A DNA stretch of 64,000 nucleotides from Streptomyces sp. NBC_00464 (GTDB lineage: Bacteria; Actinomycetota; Actinomycetes; Streptomycetales; Streptomycetaceae). A program made the translations under genes and the position numbers. How positions within the stretch are numbered: position 1 is the stretch's first letter; each line of letters opens with the position of its first letter. This document shows positions 8,508 through 15,855 of this stretch, one piece after another. The DNA lies in NCBI RefSeq assembly GCF_036013915.1, contig NZ_CP107899.1, forward strand, positions 8,088,001 through 8,152,000, in the 5' to 3' direction. Below the pieces are notes generated by a model. It was not told where the DNA came from and searched no databases. It saw only the letters and a list, made by a program, of their open reading frames with translations.

Positions 8508-9023
8508 ATGACATGGACAGCACCTGAAGCCGCACGCACGGGCGGATCACTCGTCGCCGCAGAGCGGGAGATGCTCACCGGGTACCTCGGTTGGTTCCGC
8601 GCCACCCTCCTCCGGAAGTGCGCCGGCCTGACCGGCGAGCAGCTTGCCGAGCGGACCACACCGCCGTCGAACCTCTCGCTGCTCGGACTCCTGCGCCACA
8701 TGGCCAAGGTCGAACGCACCTGGTTCCGGCAGCGGTTCGCCGGTCAGGACCTCGCGCCGATGTACGACCCGCAGAAGGGCAAGGACGCGGACTTCGAGGA
8801 CCTCGATCCGGCCCGGGCCGCCGAGGACTACGCCCGGCTCGTCGAGGAGTGCCGCCTGGCGGACGAGATCGTCGCCGGCGCGTCGTTCGACGACACGTTC
8901 GTCCACAACGGAGAGGTCTTCTCGCTGCGCCTCGTGCACGTCCACATGATCGGCGAGTACGCGCGCCACATCGGCCACGCCGATCTGGTGCGCGAGCGGC
9001 TGGACGGAGTCACCGGGGACTGA
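8508..9023 (+). CDS. DinB / DUF664 family protein (paralogue 1)
   Basis: 171-residue four-helix-bundle protein of the DinB superfamily. Conserved segments are NLSLLGLLRH with its metal-site His, VERTWF, and VHMIGEYARHIGHADLVRE with two more His. The three histidines are the expected metal ligands. Many actinobacterial members are mycothiol-dependent transferases; the substrate here is unknown. A close paralogue lies at 43999-44550. Confidence 0.9.
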   Translation: MTWTAPEAARTGGSLVAAEREMLTGYLGWFRATLLRKCAGLTGEQLAERTTPPSNLSLLGLLRHMAKVERTWFRQRFAGQDLAPMYDPQKGKDADFEDLDPARAAEDYARLVEECRLADEIVAGASFDDTFVHNGEVFSLRLVHVHMIGEYARHIGHADLVRERLDGVTGD

Positions 9024-9140
9024 GGGGACCGCGAACGGAGTCGGCGCGGCCGCGGAGCCGCACGCGTGCGTAGCCCTACCGATCCAGCCACTTCGCGCGC
9101 TGGGCCTCTCTTCGCCGAACTCCCTTTCCCTGCCGTGCAC

Positions 9141-9168
9141 TTGACGGCCACGCCCCGATAGGTATGGT
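9141..9168 (+). promoter_or_regulatory. Candidate promoter of the LPMO gene
   Basis: TTGACG (9141-9146) and TATGGT (9163-9168) are spaced 16 bp. The -10 box is overlapped by the DasR-type operator. Transcription from here would give a leader of about 165 nt before the LPMO start. Confidence 0.55.
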
Positions 9169-9178
9169 CTAGTCCAAG
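9164..9178. promoter_or_regulatory. DasR-responsive element (dre)-like operator
   Basis: TGGTCTAGTCCA at 9165-9176 matches the core of the Streptomyces dre consensus (TGGTCTAGACCA) with one difference and sits directly over the -10 box. DasR is the GntR-type repressor released by glucosamine-6-phosphate, so the chitin-active LPMO downstream is a logical target. Confidence 0.85.
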
Positions 9179-9190
9179 TGCAGGGCCGGT

Positions 9191-9224
9191 GTCGGACACG
9201 CCCCGTTTCCGGGGTGTGTCCGAC
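9191..9224 (+). promoter_or_regulatory. Long hairpin in the LPMO 5' leader
   Basis: A 15-bp stem (GTCGGACACGCCCCG, loop TTTC, CGGGGTGTGTCCGAC) with a single G-U position begins about 15-20 nt after the predicted transcription start. No T-run follows. It could stabilise the leader, act as an attenuator, or end transcription arriving from the DinB gene. Confidence 0.6.
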
Positions 9225-9343
9225 CACGCAATCCTGCCGTGCCCTTCGCGCCTCTTGGCCCCACACCTGAGAGGCTGGACTGCCGCTTCCGGGCTTCCCC
9301 ACAGTCCGCCCGCGTGCAGCGACGCCTCATGTGAAGGAGAAGC

Positions 9344-9859
9344 ATGCACGCGAAAAGGAAGACTGCCGCAGTCATCGGTGCCTTACTCGCACCGGTGCTC
9401 GCCCTGAGCCTCCCGGCGAGCTCCGCCAGCGCCCACGGCTACATCTCGTCACCCCCCAGCAGGCAGGCCCAGTGCGCCGCCGGAACGGTCAGCTGCGGCG
9501 ACATAAAGTACGAACCCCAGAGTGTGGAAGGCCCCAAGGGGCTGACCAGTTGTAGCGGCGGCAACAGCAGGTTCGCCGAACTCGACGACGACTCCAAGGG
9601 CTGGCAGGTCACTCCGGTGAGCCGGAGCACCTCCTTCCAGTGGGTGCTGACGGCTCGTCATTCCACCAGCACCTGGCAGTACTTCGCCGGTGGCCAGAAG
9701 ATCGCCGAATTCAACGACAACGGCGCGCAGCCCGGTGCCACCGTCACCCACCAGGTGGACTTCGGCAGCCACACCGGAAAGCAGAAGGTCCTCGCGGTGT
9801 GGAACATCGCCGACACGTCCAACGCCTTCTACGCGTGCATCGACGTCAACGTCAGCTGA
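9344..9859 (+). CDS. Secreted AA10 lytic polysaccharide monooxygenase (chitin-active type)
   Basis: 171-residue precursor of a copper enzyme that oxidatively cleaves crystalline chitin or cellulose. The signal peptide (1-30, ending SSASA) is cut to expose His31 as mature His1. The second histidine-brace residue is His106 (LTARHST), and the axial Phe lies in NAFY (about 162). Four cysteines (44, 51, 70, 165) can form two disulfides. It is a single catalytic domain of the CBP21-like length, with motifs (YEPQSVEG, LTARHST, VWNIADTSNAFY) typical of chitin-active enzymes. A DasR-type operator overlaps its promoter. GAAGGAGAAGC precedes ATG at 9344. Confidence 0.95.
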   Translation: MHAKRKTAAVIGALLAPVLALSLPASSASAHGYISSPPSRQAQCAAGTVSCGDIKYEPQSVEGPKGLTSCSGGNSRFAELDDDSKGWQVTPVSRSTSFQWVLTARHSTSTWQYFAGGQKIAEFNDNGAQPGATVTHQVDFGSHTGKQKVLAVWNIADTSNAFYACIDVNVS

Positions 9860-9898
9860 ACACCCGCACCACCCGTCACACGGACACCGGCAAGAACA

Positions 9899-9930
9899 GG
9901 AGCCCCCGCCCTGCGTAGGGTGGGGGCTCC
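9899..9930 (+). terminator. Terminator hairpin after the LPMO gene
   Basis: A 14-bp stem with one mismatch (GGAGCCCCCGCCCT, loop GCGT, AGGGTGGGGGCTCC), 40 nt past the stop codon. Confidence 0.8.
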
Positions 9931-9990
9931 GACGGCGTCGCCGGGATACGGCCCGCGACTCGATGTGCGGGGCGGACGGAGGACGACACC

Positions 9991-10503
9991 ATGGCCGACC
10001 AGTGGGTCAGGCTGGAACTCGACCTGAGCGCATTCGACGCGAACCGGTTCGAGCAGTACGTGACCAAGTGCCGGGACGAAGGCATCCGCCTGACCACGCT
10101 CGCCGAGCTGGGCGACACCCCGGAGCACCGGCGCGCGCTGTACGAACTCAACAAGGAGTGTTCGGCCGACATCCCGGAACGGGGCGAGTTCTTCTCGTAC
10201 GAGGAATTCTGCACGCGCCGGTTCGACGTCCCTTCCTACGATCCACGCGGCGTCGTGATCGCGCGGGACGGCGACGACTGGATCGGCATGGCGGCCACTT
10301 CCCGCCACGGGGACTTCCTCTTCAACGAGATGACCGGGGTGCGGGCGTCATACCGCGGCCGGGGCATCTCCGTCGCCATGAAGACGTTCGGGATGCGATT
10401 CGCCACGGTGTGCGGCGTGCGCAGGATACGTACCTTCCACCATCCGGCGAACGACAGCGCCATAGGGATGAACCGGACCATGGGCTACGCCGACACCGAA
10501 TGA
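9991..10503 (+). CDS. GNAT-family N-acetyltransferase
   Basis: 170 residues with one GNAT fold. The acetyl-CoA pyrophosphate loop is seen as VRASYRGRGISVAMK (motif A). The later NDSAIGMNRTMGY segment is motif B-like. The acceptor is unknown. ATG at 9991 is preceded by GGAGGA. It stands alone after the LPMO terminator. Confidence 0.88.
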   Translation: MADQWVRLELDLSAFDANRFEQYVTKCRDEGIRLTTLAELGDTPEHRRALYELNKECSADIPERGEFFSYEEFCTRRFDVPSYDPRGVVIARDGDDWIGMAATSRHGDFLFNEMTGVRASYRGRGISVAMKTFGMRFATVCGVRRIRTFHHPANDSAIGMNRTMGYADTE

Positions 10504-10638
10504 CGCGCGTCGGCCGCTCGATGGAACCGACACGTCGGCGGGACCGGGATTTTTCGGTGGTCGGTGTTGTTGAAGCCATGATGAGGGTCCGCGGCCGACA
10601 GGACGCCGCGGACGGACGTCGACGACGGGACAGCTGCC

Positions 10639-11085
10639 ATGCCGCTTCAGGGCGAGTACGAGCCGAGCCCCACCCCTTGGGTGCGTGACCAGGTCGAGCA
10701 GTACGAGAGTTCGGGCGGGACGGAGGGGACGACCATGCGGGACATGCCGGTGATCGTCCTGACGACACTGGGTGCCAAGAGCGGGAAGATCCGCAAGACG
10801 CCCCTGATGCGGGTCGAGCACAACGGCTCGTACGCGGTGGTCGCGTCACTGGGCGGGGCTCCGAAGCACCCGGTCTGGTACCACAACCTCACAGCCGATC
10901 CGCGCGCCGAACTCCAGGACGGCCCGGTGCGCCAGGACATGACCGCCCGTGAGGTGACCGGGGACGAGAAGGCGCTCTGGTGGGAGCGTGCCGTCGCCGC
11001 GTATCCCGACTACGCCGACTACCAGGAGAAGACCGACCGGCAGATCCCGGTCCTCGTCCTGGAGCCCGTGGACGGCGGCCACTGA
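10639..11085 (+). CDS. Deazaflavin (F420)-dependent nitroreductase-family oxidoreductase
   Basis: 148-residue split-barrel protein of the Ddn/DUF385 family. Hallmarks are [24 protein letters not shown], the [17 protein letters not shown] segment and the C-terminal [22 protein letters not shown]. Members bind coenzyme F420 and reduce quinones or nitro compounds; the substrate here is unknown. The closing motif is close to that of annotated actinobacterial members, so family assignment is firm while the reaction is not. Confidence 0.92.
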   Translation: MPLQGEYEPSPTPWVRDQVEQYESSGGTEGTTMRDMPVIVLTTLGAKSGKIRKTPLMRVEHNGSYAVVASLGGAPKHPVWYHNLTADPRAELQDGPVRQDMTAREVTGDEKALWWERAVAAYPDYADYQEKTDRQIPVLVLEPVDGGH

Positions 11086-11276
11086 GCGACACGGGCCGGT
11101 GCGGACGGGCCGAACGCGACCCGGCAGGGATGCGGCCGGCCCGTCGGACTGCGCGGAGCCGGCCGGGGCACCACACTTGCCGGCCGGCCGTTGCGCACCG
11201 GCGCGGGGCAGTGCGACGGGATACTCTCCAGCACGGCTCCTGAGGCGTGGGGCCGAGCGGAAGGATGCACAACCAG

Positions 11277-11675
11277 ATGACAGAGAACTCCGAGCTGGTC
11301 GCGTTCGTCCGGGCGCGCCTCGACGAGGAAGAACAGGTCGCACGCGCGGCCGGCGGCCAGGGCTGGCGGTGCCCGGCCGAGGTACCCGGCGAGATCCACG
11401 ACCGGACCGGTGCCATCGCGTTCACCCTGAGGACGCACGGCTACGACCACCACATCGCCCTGCAGGATCCCGCGCGAACCCTCCAGCGCATCGAGACCAG
11501 CCGGGTGCTCCTGGACGAGTACGCGGAGGTCGCCGCCCTGGACGTCGACCGCCCCGAGCGCGACTTCCCCTCGGGCCGGGCCTTCGGCTTGGGGTTCGTG
11601 GTCCGGCAGATGGCCGCAGAACACGCGGGGCACCCCGGCTACCTGGTGAAGTGGCTGCCCCGGTTCACGCAGTAG
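11277..11675 (+). CDS. DUF6221 family protein
   Basis: 132-residue acidic soluble protein of a Streptomyces-restricted family of unknown function. It begins with the family-typical LVAFVRARLDEEE. DPARTLQRIE and a His-containing C-terminal helix ending GYLVKWLP follow. An upstream ATG at 11265 abuts the GGAAGG motif, so the family-consistent start at 11277 is preferred. Nothing in the sequence indicates a catalytic activity. Confidence 0.8.
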   Translation: MTENSELVAFVRARLDEEEQVARAAGGQGWRCPAEVPGEIHDRTGAIAFTLRTHGYDHHIALQDPARTLQRIETSRVLLDEYAEVAALDVDRPERDFPSGRAFGLGFVVRQMAAEHAGHPGYLVKWLPRFTQ

Positions 11676-11792
11676 GGCCACCGTGCCGGGGAAGGGTCCG
11701 CCTCCCGCGGCACCCGCACGGACGGGGCGGCTGCCCCTCGTACCGGCACGAGGGGCAGCCGGCCGGCGGGCGACCGGGCGGACCCGGGCAGG

Positions 11793-11981
11793 TCAGAGGG
11801 GGTTCGTGCCGCCTTCGCCCTTGGTGGACACCTGATCGCTCCGCTCCTGGAGCCGGCGCGCCTTGTCCTCAAGACGCCGGCGCTCCTGCGGATCGGAGAC
11901 ACGCTCGGCCGCCTCCTTCATTTCCTGTGCCTTGGCGCGTATACGCTCCGCGCGGCCGCCGGTTTCATCCGCAACACTCAT
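11793..11981 (-). CDS. DUF6381 small coiled-coil protein
   Basis: 62-residue highly charged helical protein (RAERIRAKAQEMKEAAERV, then DPQERRRLEDKARRLQ). Proteins of this type recur in many copies in Streptomyces; their function is unknown. AGGAG lies 6 nt before ATG at 11981. It is convergent with the DUF6221 gene and divergent from the lipoprotein. Confidence 0.82.
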   Translation of the reverse strand: MSVADETGGRAERIRAKAQEMKEAAERVSDPQERRRLEDKARRLQERSDQVSTKGEGGTNPL

Positions 11982-12305
11982 GATCGCTCCTGGGTCTCGG
12001 GGGGAGAGCCGACCACACCAGCGAATCAGCGCGCCCGCACACCTGCATCTCGAACGGTCACCCGCCGCTACGGAACGCGGCGCGCAAACCGGTCGTGCCG
12101 GAGCGGCCCCTTGCGACCCCTGTGGGGGAGACGCTCTTTGACCGGACGACGGCGGGTGACCGGGCCGAGAACGTCGGCCCCGGACCCTGGTGCGGCCCGG
12201 GCCGCACCTTCTGGCAGGATCGTGCGCCTGAACGCACCACCCGGGCCCGGGAGTCGCAAGTTCCCGCCGGGTGGACGAGCAAGTTGAACGGGGAACGAGG
12301 AAGAT
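11982..12305. other. Divergent promoter gap
   Basis: 324 nt between divergently transcribed DUF6381 and lipoprotein genes. It must hold both promoters, but I recognise no operator, hairpin or coding signal in it. Confidence 0.5.
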
Positions 12306-12896
12306 ATGCGTACGTGGACTCGCGTCATGCCTGCGGCGATGGGCGCTCTGGCGCTGGCCGTGGTGCTGAGCGGCTGCAACGGCACGGATTCGGCCAAGGG
12401 GAGTAAGGGATCCGGCTCCGAGGGGGGCGGCGAGAAGGTCTACAGCCTGGGTGAGGCCAGCCCGCCGCAGAAGAGCACCATGAAGGAGTCGAAGGACAGC
12501 ACGTACACGGTCACGCCCACGAAGGTGGAGACGGGAACGAAGGCCGACCTGGACAAGTCCGGTCTGGACACGGACAAGGACAAGAGTCCCAGGGTCCCCG
12601 TATATGTGTGGGCGACCGTGACGCACAAGAGCGGCAAGGCCATGGAAGTCGGCGACATGGACGACGACCTGGTCGTGGAGACGGACAAGGGCCAGCGCAC
12701 GAGGGCCCTCATCGTCATCATGGGCGAGGCCAAATGGCCCAACTGCCCGGCGCCCGACGGGATCAAGAAGCTGAGCGCGGGGCAGTCGGAGAAGATCTGC
12801 AAGGCCTTCCTGATCCCCGAGGGGCAGAAGGCCGCCGCGGTCCAGCTGAGCCAGGGCTTCTCCGCCGAGCCGCTGGAATGGCCGGTCAAGAGCTGA
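12306..12896 (+). CDS. Secreted lipoprotein of unknown function
   Basis: 196 residues. The signal peptide ends in lipobox LSGC (Cys24). A low-complexity Gly/Ser/Lys linker (about 28-43) precedes a lysine- and aspartate-rich beta domain. Two further cysteines (in NCPAP and KICKAF) probably form a disulfide. The fold resembles the Ig-like DUF4352/telokin type exported lipoproteins of actinobacteria, but I cannot name a family with confidence. GAGGAAG precedes ATG at 12306. Confidence 0.85.
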   Translation: MRTWTRVMPAAMGALALAVVLSGCNGTDSAKGSKGSGSEGGGEKVYSLGEASPPQKSTMKESKDSTYTVTPTKVETGTKADLDKSGLDTDKDKSPRVPVYVWATVTHKSGKAMEVGDMDDDLVVETDKGQRTRALIVIMGEAKWPNCPAPDGIKKLSAGQSEKICKAFLIPEGQKAAAVQLSQGFSAEPLEWPVKS

Positions 12897-12945
12897 CCGC
12901 CGACGGGCCCCGCCGCGGCCCGCGCCGGTGATCCGAGCACGGACG

Positions 12946-12981
12946 GAGTGCACGTACCGAGGAGAGAGGGGACGTGCACTC
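12946..12981. repeat. Inverted repeat after the lipoprotein gene
   Basis: Perfect 10-bp arms, GAGTGCACGT and ACGTGCACTC, separated by 16 nt. It lies about 50 nt past the lipoprotein stop and 140 nt before the NIPSNAP gene. Either a terminator or an operator is possible. Confidence 0.5.
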
Positions 12982-13118
12982 TGCCGTGTTCAGTCGGTCG
13001 CGCCCGCAGCAGGACACACGTCGGACGGCGGTGAGTCTGCCTGGGATCTGCCCCGCGGCTGAATCTCCGCATCGTCCGCGGCATCCACCCGTCCGGGATG
13101 TGCCTCCGCTGAGGCATC

Positions 13119-13442
13119 ATGTCGTCGGTGATCACCATTCATCTGAAGTACGAGATCGACCCCGACCGCATCGAGGACTTCGAGGAGTACGGCCGTCGAT
13201 GGGTCGTACTCGTCAACCGGTTCGGCGGCACCCACCACGGCTACTTCCTGCCCAGCGAGGGTGACAGCGACATCGCGTACGCGCTCTTCTCGTTCCCCGG
13301 CTTCGCCGAGTACGAGCGCTACCGGACCGACAGCACCACCGACCCCGAGTGCCAGGCCGCATTCGAGCTGGCACGCCGCACGCGATGCATCCGACGGTAC
13401 GAACGCCGCTTCCTGCGCCCCCTCGACGTGACGGAGAAGTGA
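13119..13442 (+). CDS. NIPSNAP-family ferredoxin-like-fold protein
   Basis: 107 residues with the NIPSNAP/dimeric alpha-beta barrel pattern (LKYEIDPDRIEDFEEYGRRW, GYFLPSEGD, ALFSFPGFAEYERYR). The biochemical function is unknown for the family. It is followed after 5 nt by the MOSC-domain gene, so the two are probably co-translated. GAGG precedes ATG at 13119. Confidence 0.88.
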   Translation: MSSVITIHLKYEIDPDRIEDFEEYGRRWVVLVNRFGGTHHGYFLPSEGDSDIAYALFSFPGFAEYERYRTDSTTDPECQAAFELARRTRCIRRYERRFLRPLDVTEK

Positions 13443-13447
13443 GTGCC

Positions 13448-13993
13448 ATGACGGCGCGCGTGACAGCTGTGAGCAGCAACGGGACGTACGCGTTCAGCAA
13501 GCCGAACCGGGCGGGCATCACTCTGCTCGCCGGTCTCGGCGTCGAGGACGACGTCCATGCCGGGGAGACCATCAGGCACCAGTTCCGCATGACGTACGAA
13601 CCGGAGCTGCTCAATCTGCGCCAGGTGCACCTCATGCACGAGGAACTCTTCGACGAACTCGCCGGAAAAGGGTACGCCGTTGCCCCGGGTGAGCTCGGCG
13701 AGAACATCTCCACCCGGGGGATCGACCTGCTCGGCCTGCCCACAGGCGCGCTGTTGAACCTGGGCGGGGAAGCGATCGTGGAAGTCACGGGGCTGCGCAA
13801 CCCGTGCGCGAAAATCAACACGCTTCGGCCGGGCCTGCTGAACGAGATGTTCGAGATCGATCGTGCGACCGGGGACTTCACCTTCAAGGCCGGGATCATG
13901 GGCGTGGTCCGGCAGGGAGGCCGGGTACGACCCGGCGACCCGGTCGGCGTCGATCTGCCCGCAGGCCCGCTCCGGCCGCTGGAGCGCGTCTAG
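13448..13993 (+). CDS. MOSC-domain protein
   Basis: 181 residues built around one MOSC domain (molybdenum cofactor sulfurase C-terminal type). PGELGENISTRGIDLLGLPTG and GLRNPCAKI carry the conserved Cys (about 119). Stand-alone MOSC proteins are linked to Moco-dependent reductions such as N-hydroxylated base detoxification (YiiM-like); that role is inference here. It is coupled to the NIPSNAP gene and ends 28 nt before the convergent deformylase. Confidence 0.9.
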   Translation: MTARVTAVSSNGTYAFSKPNRAGITLLAGLGVEDDVHAGETIRHQFRMTYEPELLNLRQVHLMHEELFDELAGKGYAVAPGELGENISTRGIDLLGLPTGALLNLGGEAIVEVTGLRNPCAKINTLRPGLLNEMFEIDRATGDFTFKAGIMGVVRQGGRVRPGDPVGVDLPAGPLRPLERV

Positions 13994-14021
13994 GGTCGGC
14001 GGACCGGCCCTGCGAACGGCG

Positions 14022-14681
14022 CTACTTGCCCAGCTTCTCGGCCACGGCCGCCCGCCGGGCGAACATCTCGTCCTTGGACGCCGCCATCTCCCGCAGGGCC
14101 GCCCTGCGCTCCCGCTGGGCCAGCCGGTCCAGATACAGCTGACCGCGAAGGTGGTCGGTCTCGTGCTGAAGGCATCGCGCGAAATAGCCCCGGCCCTCGA
14201 TCACCAGCGGTGCGCCGTCCTTGTCCCGGCCTCGTACGACGGCACGGTCGAGGCGGGGCACCATCCGGTAGGGACCCGGAACGGACAGACACCCTTCGGA
14301 CTCCTCGACCAGACGGCGCTCTCCGGCCGGAACCTCGACCAGGACCGGATTGGCGATGTGCCCGACATGACGTACTCCCCACTCGTCCGTGATGTCCCAC
14401 ACGAACAACTGCAGATCCACGTCGACCTGGTTGGCCGCAAGTCCCGCGCCTTCCGCCACCTGGTTCGTGGCGAACATGTCGTCGATCAGTTGCGACAGTT
14501 CCGGCGTGCCGAACCGGGTGACCTCCGGACACCGACGCCGCAGGATCTCCTCCCCGACCACGGTGATGCGTCGCACCGAACCGCGTCGGACCTCCGGAGC
14601 GAGCCGCGGATAGGACTCCACCGGTTCTCCCAGGACACGCACCCGGCGGTCCTGGGCAGTGTTGTCGAGCCGAACCGTCAT
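14022..14681 (-). CDS. def: Peptide deformylase
   Basis: 219-residue Fe/Zn metalloenzyme that removes the N-formyl group from nascent proteins. All three motifs are present: GAGLAANQ (78-85), EGCLS (129-133, metal Cys131) and HETDH (173-177, two metal His plus catalytic Glu). About 35 extra N-terminal residues precede the core. Streptomyces usually carry several def genes; this one is not beside fmt, so it is likely an accessory copy. It is divergent from the ArsR-like gene at 14792. Confidence 0.96.
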   Translation of the reverse strand: MTVRLDNTAQDRRVRVLGEPVESYPRLAPEVRRGSVRRITVVGEEILRRRCPEVTRFGTPELSQLIDDMFATNQVAEGAGLAANQVDVDLQLFVWDITDEWGVRHVGHIANPVLVEVPAGERRLVEESEGCLSVPGPYRMVPRLDRAVVRGRDKDGAPLVIEGRGYFARCLQHETDHLRGQLYLDRLAQRERRAALREMAASKDEMFARRAAVAEKLGK

Positions 14682-14765
14682 GGAACATCAACGCCTTTCG
14701 CACCCGCTCGGACGGCGGCCGGAGCAGTAGGCCGCGGCCATTCCGCTGGGCAGCTTGACCGATTG

Positions 14766-14792
14766 CTTTGCAAAGTAGCACTCTTTGCAAAA
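14766..14792 (+). promoter_or_regulatory. Paired TTTGCAAA palindromes abutting a start codon
   Basis: CTTTGCAAAG (14766-14775) and CTTTGCAAAA (14783-14792) are centred 17 bp apart. The second overlaps the first base of ATG at 14792. No ribosome binding site is present, so the mRNA may be leaderless, and bound repressor would block its own transcription start. Autoregulation is inferred. Confidence 0.65.
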
Positions 14793-15367
14793 TGAGCGAC
14801 GAGAACCGCCAAGTTCCCTGCGTGGACCCACTGCTGCATCGCGCCCGCCGACAACTGCCCGATCACCCGCTGCGTGTTGCCCTCCTGGACCTGCTCGCCG
14901 AGGTCGGCACGGTTACGTCCACGGAGGCCGCCGTCCGCCTCGGCCACAGTTCCGGACTGTGTTCGTTCCATCTGCGCCAGCTCGCCCGGCACGGCCTCAT
15001 CGAGGAAGCGCCGCACAACGGTGGCCGCGCGCGGCCGTGGCGGCTTCGCTGGGAGCAGTCCGGGAGGAGTGGCGGACCGTACACGGAAGAGCCGGAAGAA
15101 GGTGCCGCGTCGGCACGCGAACTGGAGGACGCGAGCCATCAGCACTGGCTGGATCACCGGGAGCAGGCACCGGAGGAGTGGCAGCACGACGAGTCCTTCA
15201 GCGCCGTGGTCCACCTCACCCCGGCGGAGATGGCCGAACTCGGTGCCGCGATACGCCGCCTGCTGGCCGGCTACCGCGACCGGGACCAGGGGCTCGCCGG
15301 CCTCCGGCCCGACGGCACGGAGGCCGTGGCCGTGGTCACCCGGCTGTTCCCGCTTCTCGGCCGGTGA
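14792..15367 (+). CDS. ArsR-like winged-helix transcriptional regulator
   Basis: 191 residues. An N-terminal winged helix-turn-helix (about 25-95: HPLRVALLDLLAEV, SSGLCSFHLRQLARHGLIEEA) is followed by an acidic linker and a C-terminal helical region (LTPAEMAELGAAIRRLLAGYRDR). That last motif is typical of Streptomyces regulators that often control MFS exporters. No metal-binding cysteine motif is visible. The gene probably represses itself through the twin TTTGCAAA sites at its start. It is divergent from def. Confidence 0.88.
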   Translation: MSDENRQVPCVDPLLHRARRQLPDHPLRVALLDLLAEVGTVTSTEAAVRLGHSSGLCSFHLRQLARHGLIEEAPHNGGRARPWRLRWEQSGRSGGPYTEEPEEGAASARELEDASHQHWLDHREQAPEEWQHDESFSAVVHLTPAEMAELGAAIRRLLAGYRDRDQGLAGLRPDGTEAVAVVTRLFPLLGR

Positions 15368-15427
15368 GCCGCCCGCCCGAGCGCGCGCAGCCCGACGACC
15401 GGGGCGATCGGCGGAGGAGGGCCCGGT

Positions 15428-15802
15428 CTACGCCTGCTCCCCAGGGGCGCCTGCCGCCGTGTCGATGACCGCGTCCAGGACCTCGCGGGAGCGGACCAGA
15501 TCGTTGATCATGCAGTCGATGCGGTCCCGTTCGGTGGTGAGCTCGGTGACCAGCAGCGGGGTGGCGTGCAGAGACGGACCGCCGTCCTCGTCGCGCATGC
15601 AGGGCAGAATCCGTGCGATCTTCGAGCTGTGGAGACCGGCCGCGTAGAGCTCCTGGATGCGGATGACCCGGTCGACGGCTCTCGCGGGGTAGTCACGGTG
15701 ACCGCCCGGGGTCCGGTCGGCCGCCAGCAGCCCTTGTTCTTCGTAGTAACGCAGTGAACGCTCACCGACACCTGTGCGAGCCGCCAGTTCACCGATCCGC
15801 AT
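15428..15802 (-). CDS. MerR-family transcriptional regulator
   Basis: 124 residues. The MerR N-terminus (MRIGELAARTGVGERSLRYYEEQGLL, then GHRDYP) is followed by a dimerisation helix. Two cysteines (in PCMRD and DCMIN) could act as a thiol or redox sensor, which is inference. The start is taken at 15802 from family alignment. It is divergent from an old yellow enzyme gene, a classical regulator-target arrangement. Confidence 0.93.
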   Translation of the reverse strand: MRIGELAARTGVGERSLRYYEEQGLLAADRTPGGHRDYPARAVDRVIRIQELYAAGLHSSKIARILPCMRDEDGGPSLHATPLLVTELTTERDRIDCMINDLVRSREVLDAVIDTAAGAPGEQA

Positions 15803-15817
15803 GTCCACCCCCACGAC

Positions 15818-15849
15818 TTGAATCTCACATCAATGTCAGGTTCTACGGT
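15818..15849 (+). promoter_or_regulatory. MerR-type promoter of the OYE gene
   Basis: TTGAAT (15818-15823) and TACGGT (15844-15849) have a 20-bp spacer, the over-long spacing MerR regulators act on. The spacer region is bracketed by CTTGA and TCAGG arms (15817-15840). The predicted transcription start falls on the ATG at 15856, so the mRNA would be leaderless. Confidence 0.6.
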
Positions 15850-15855
15850 ACCGGC

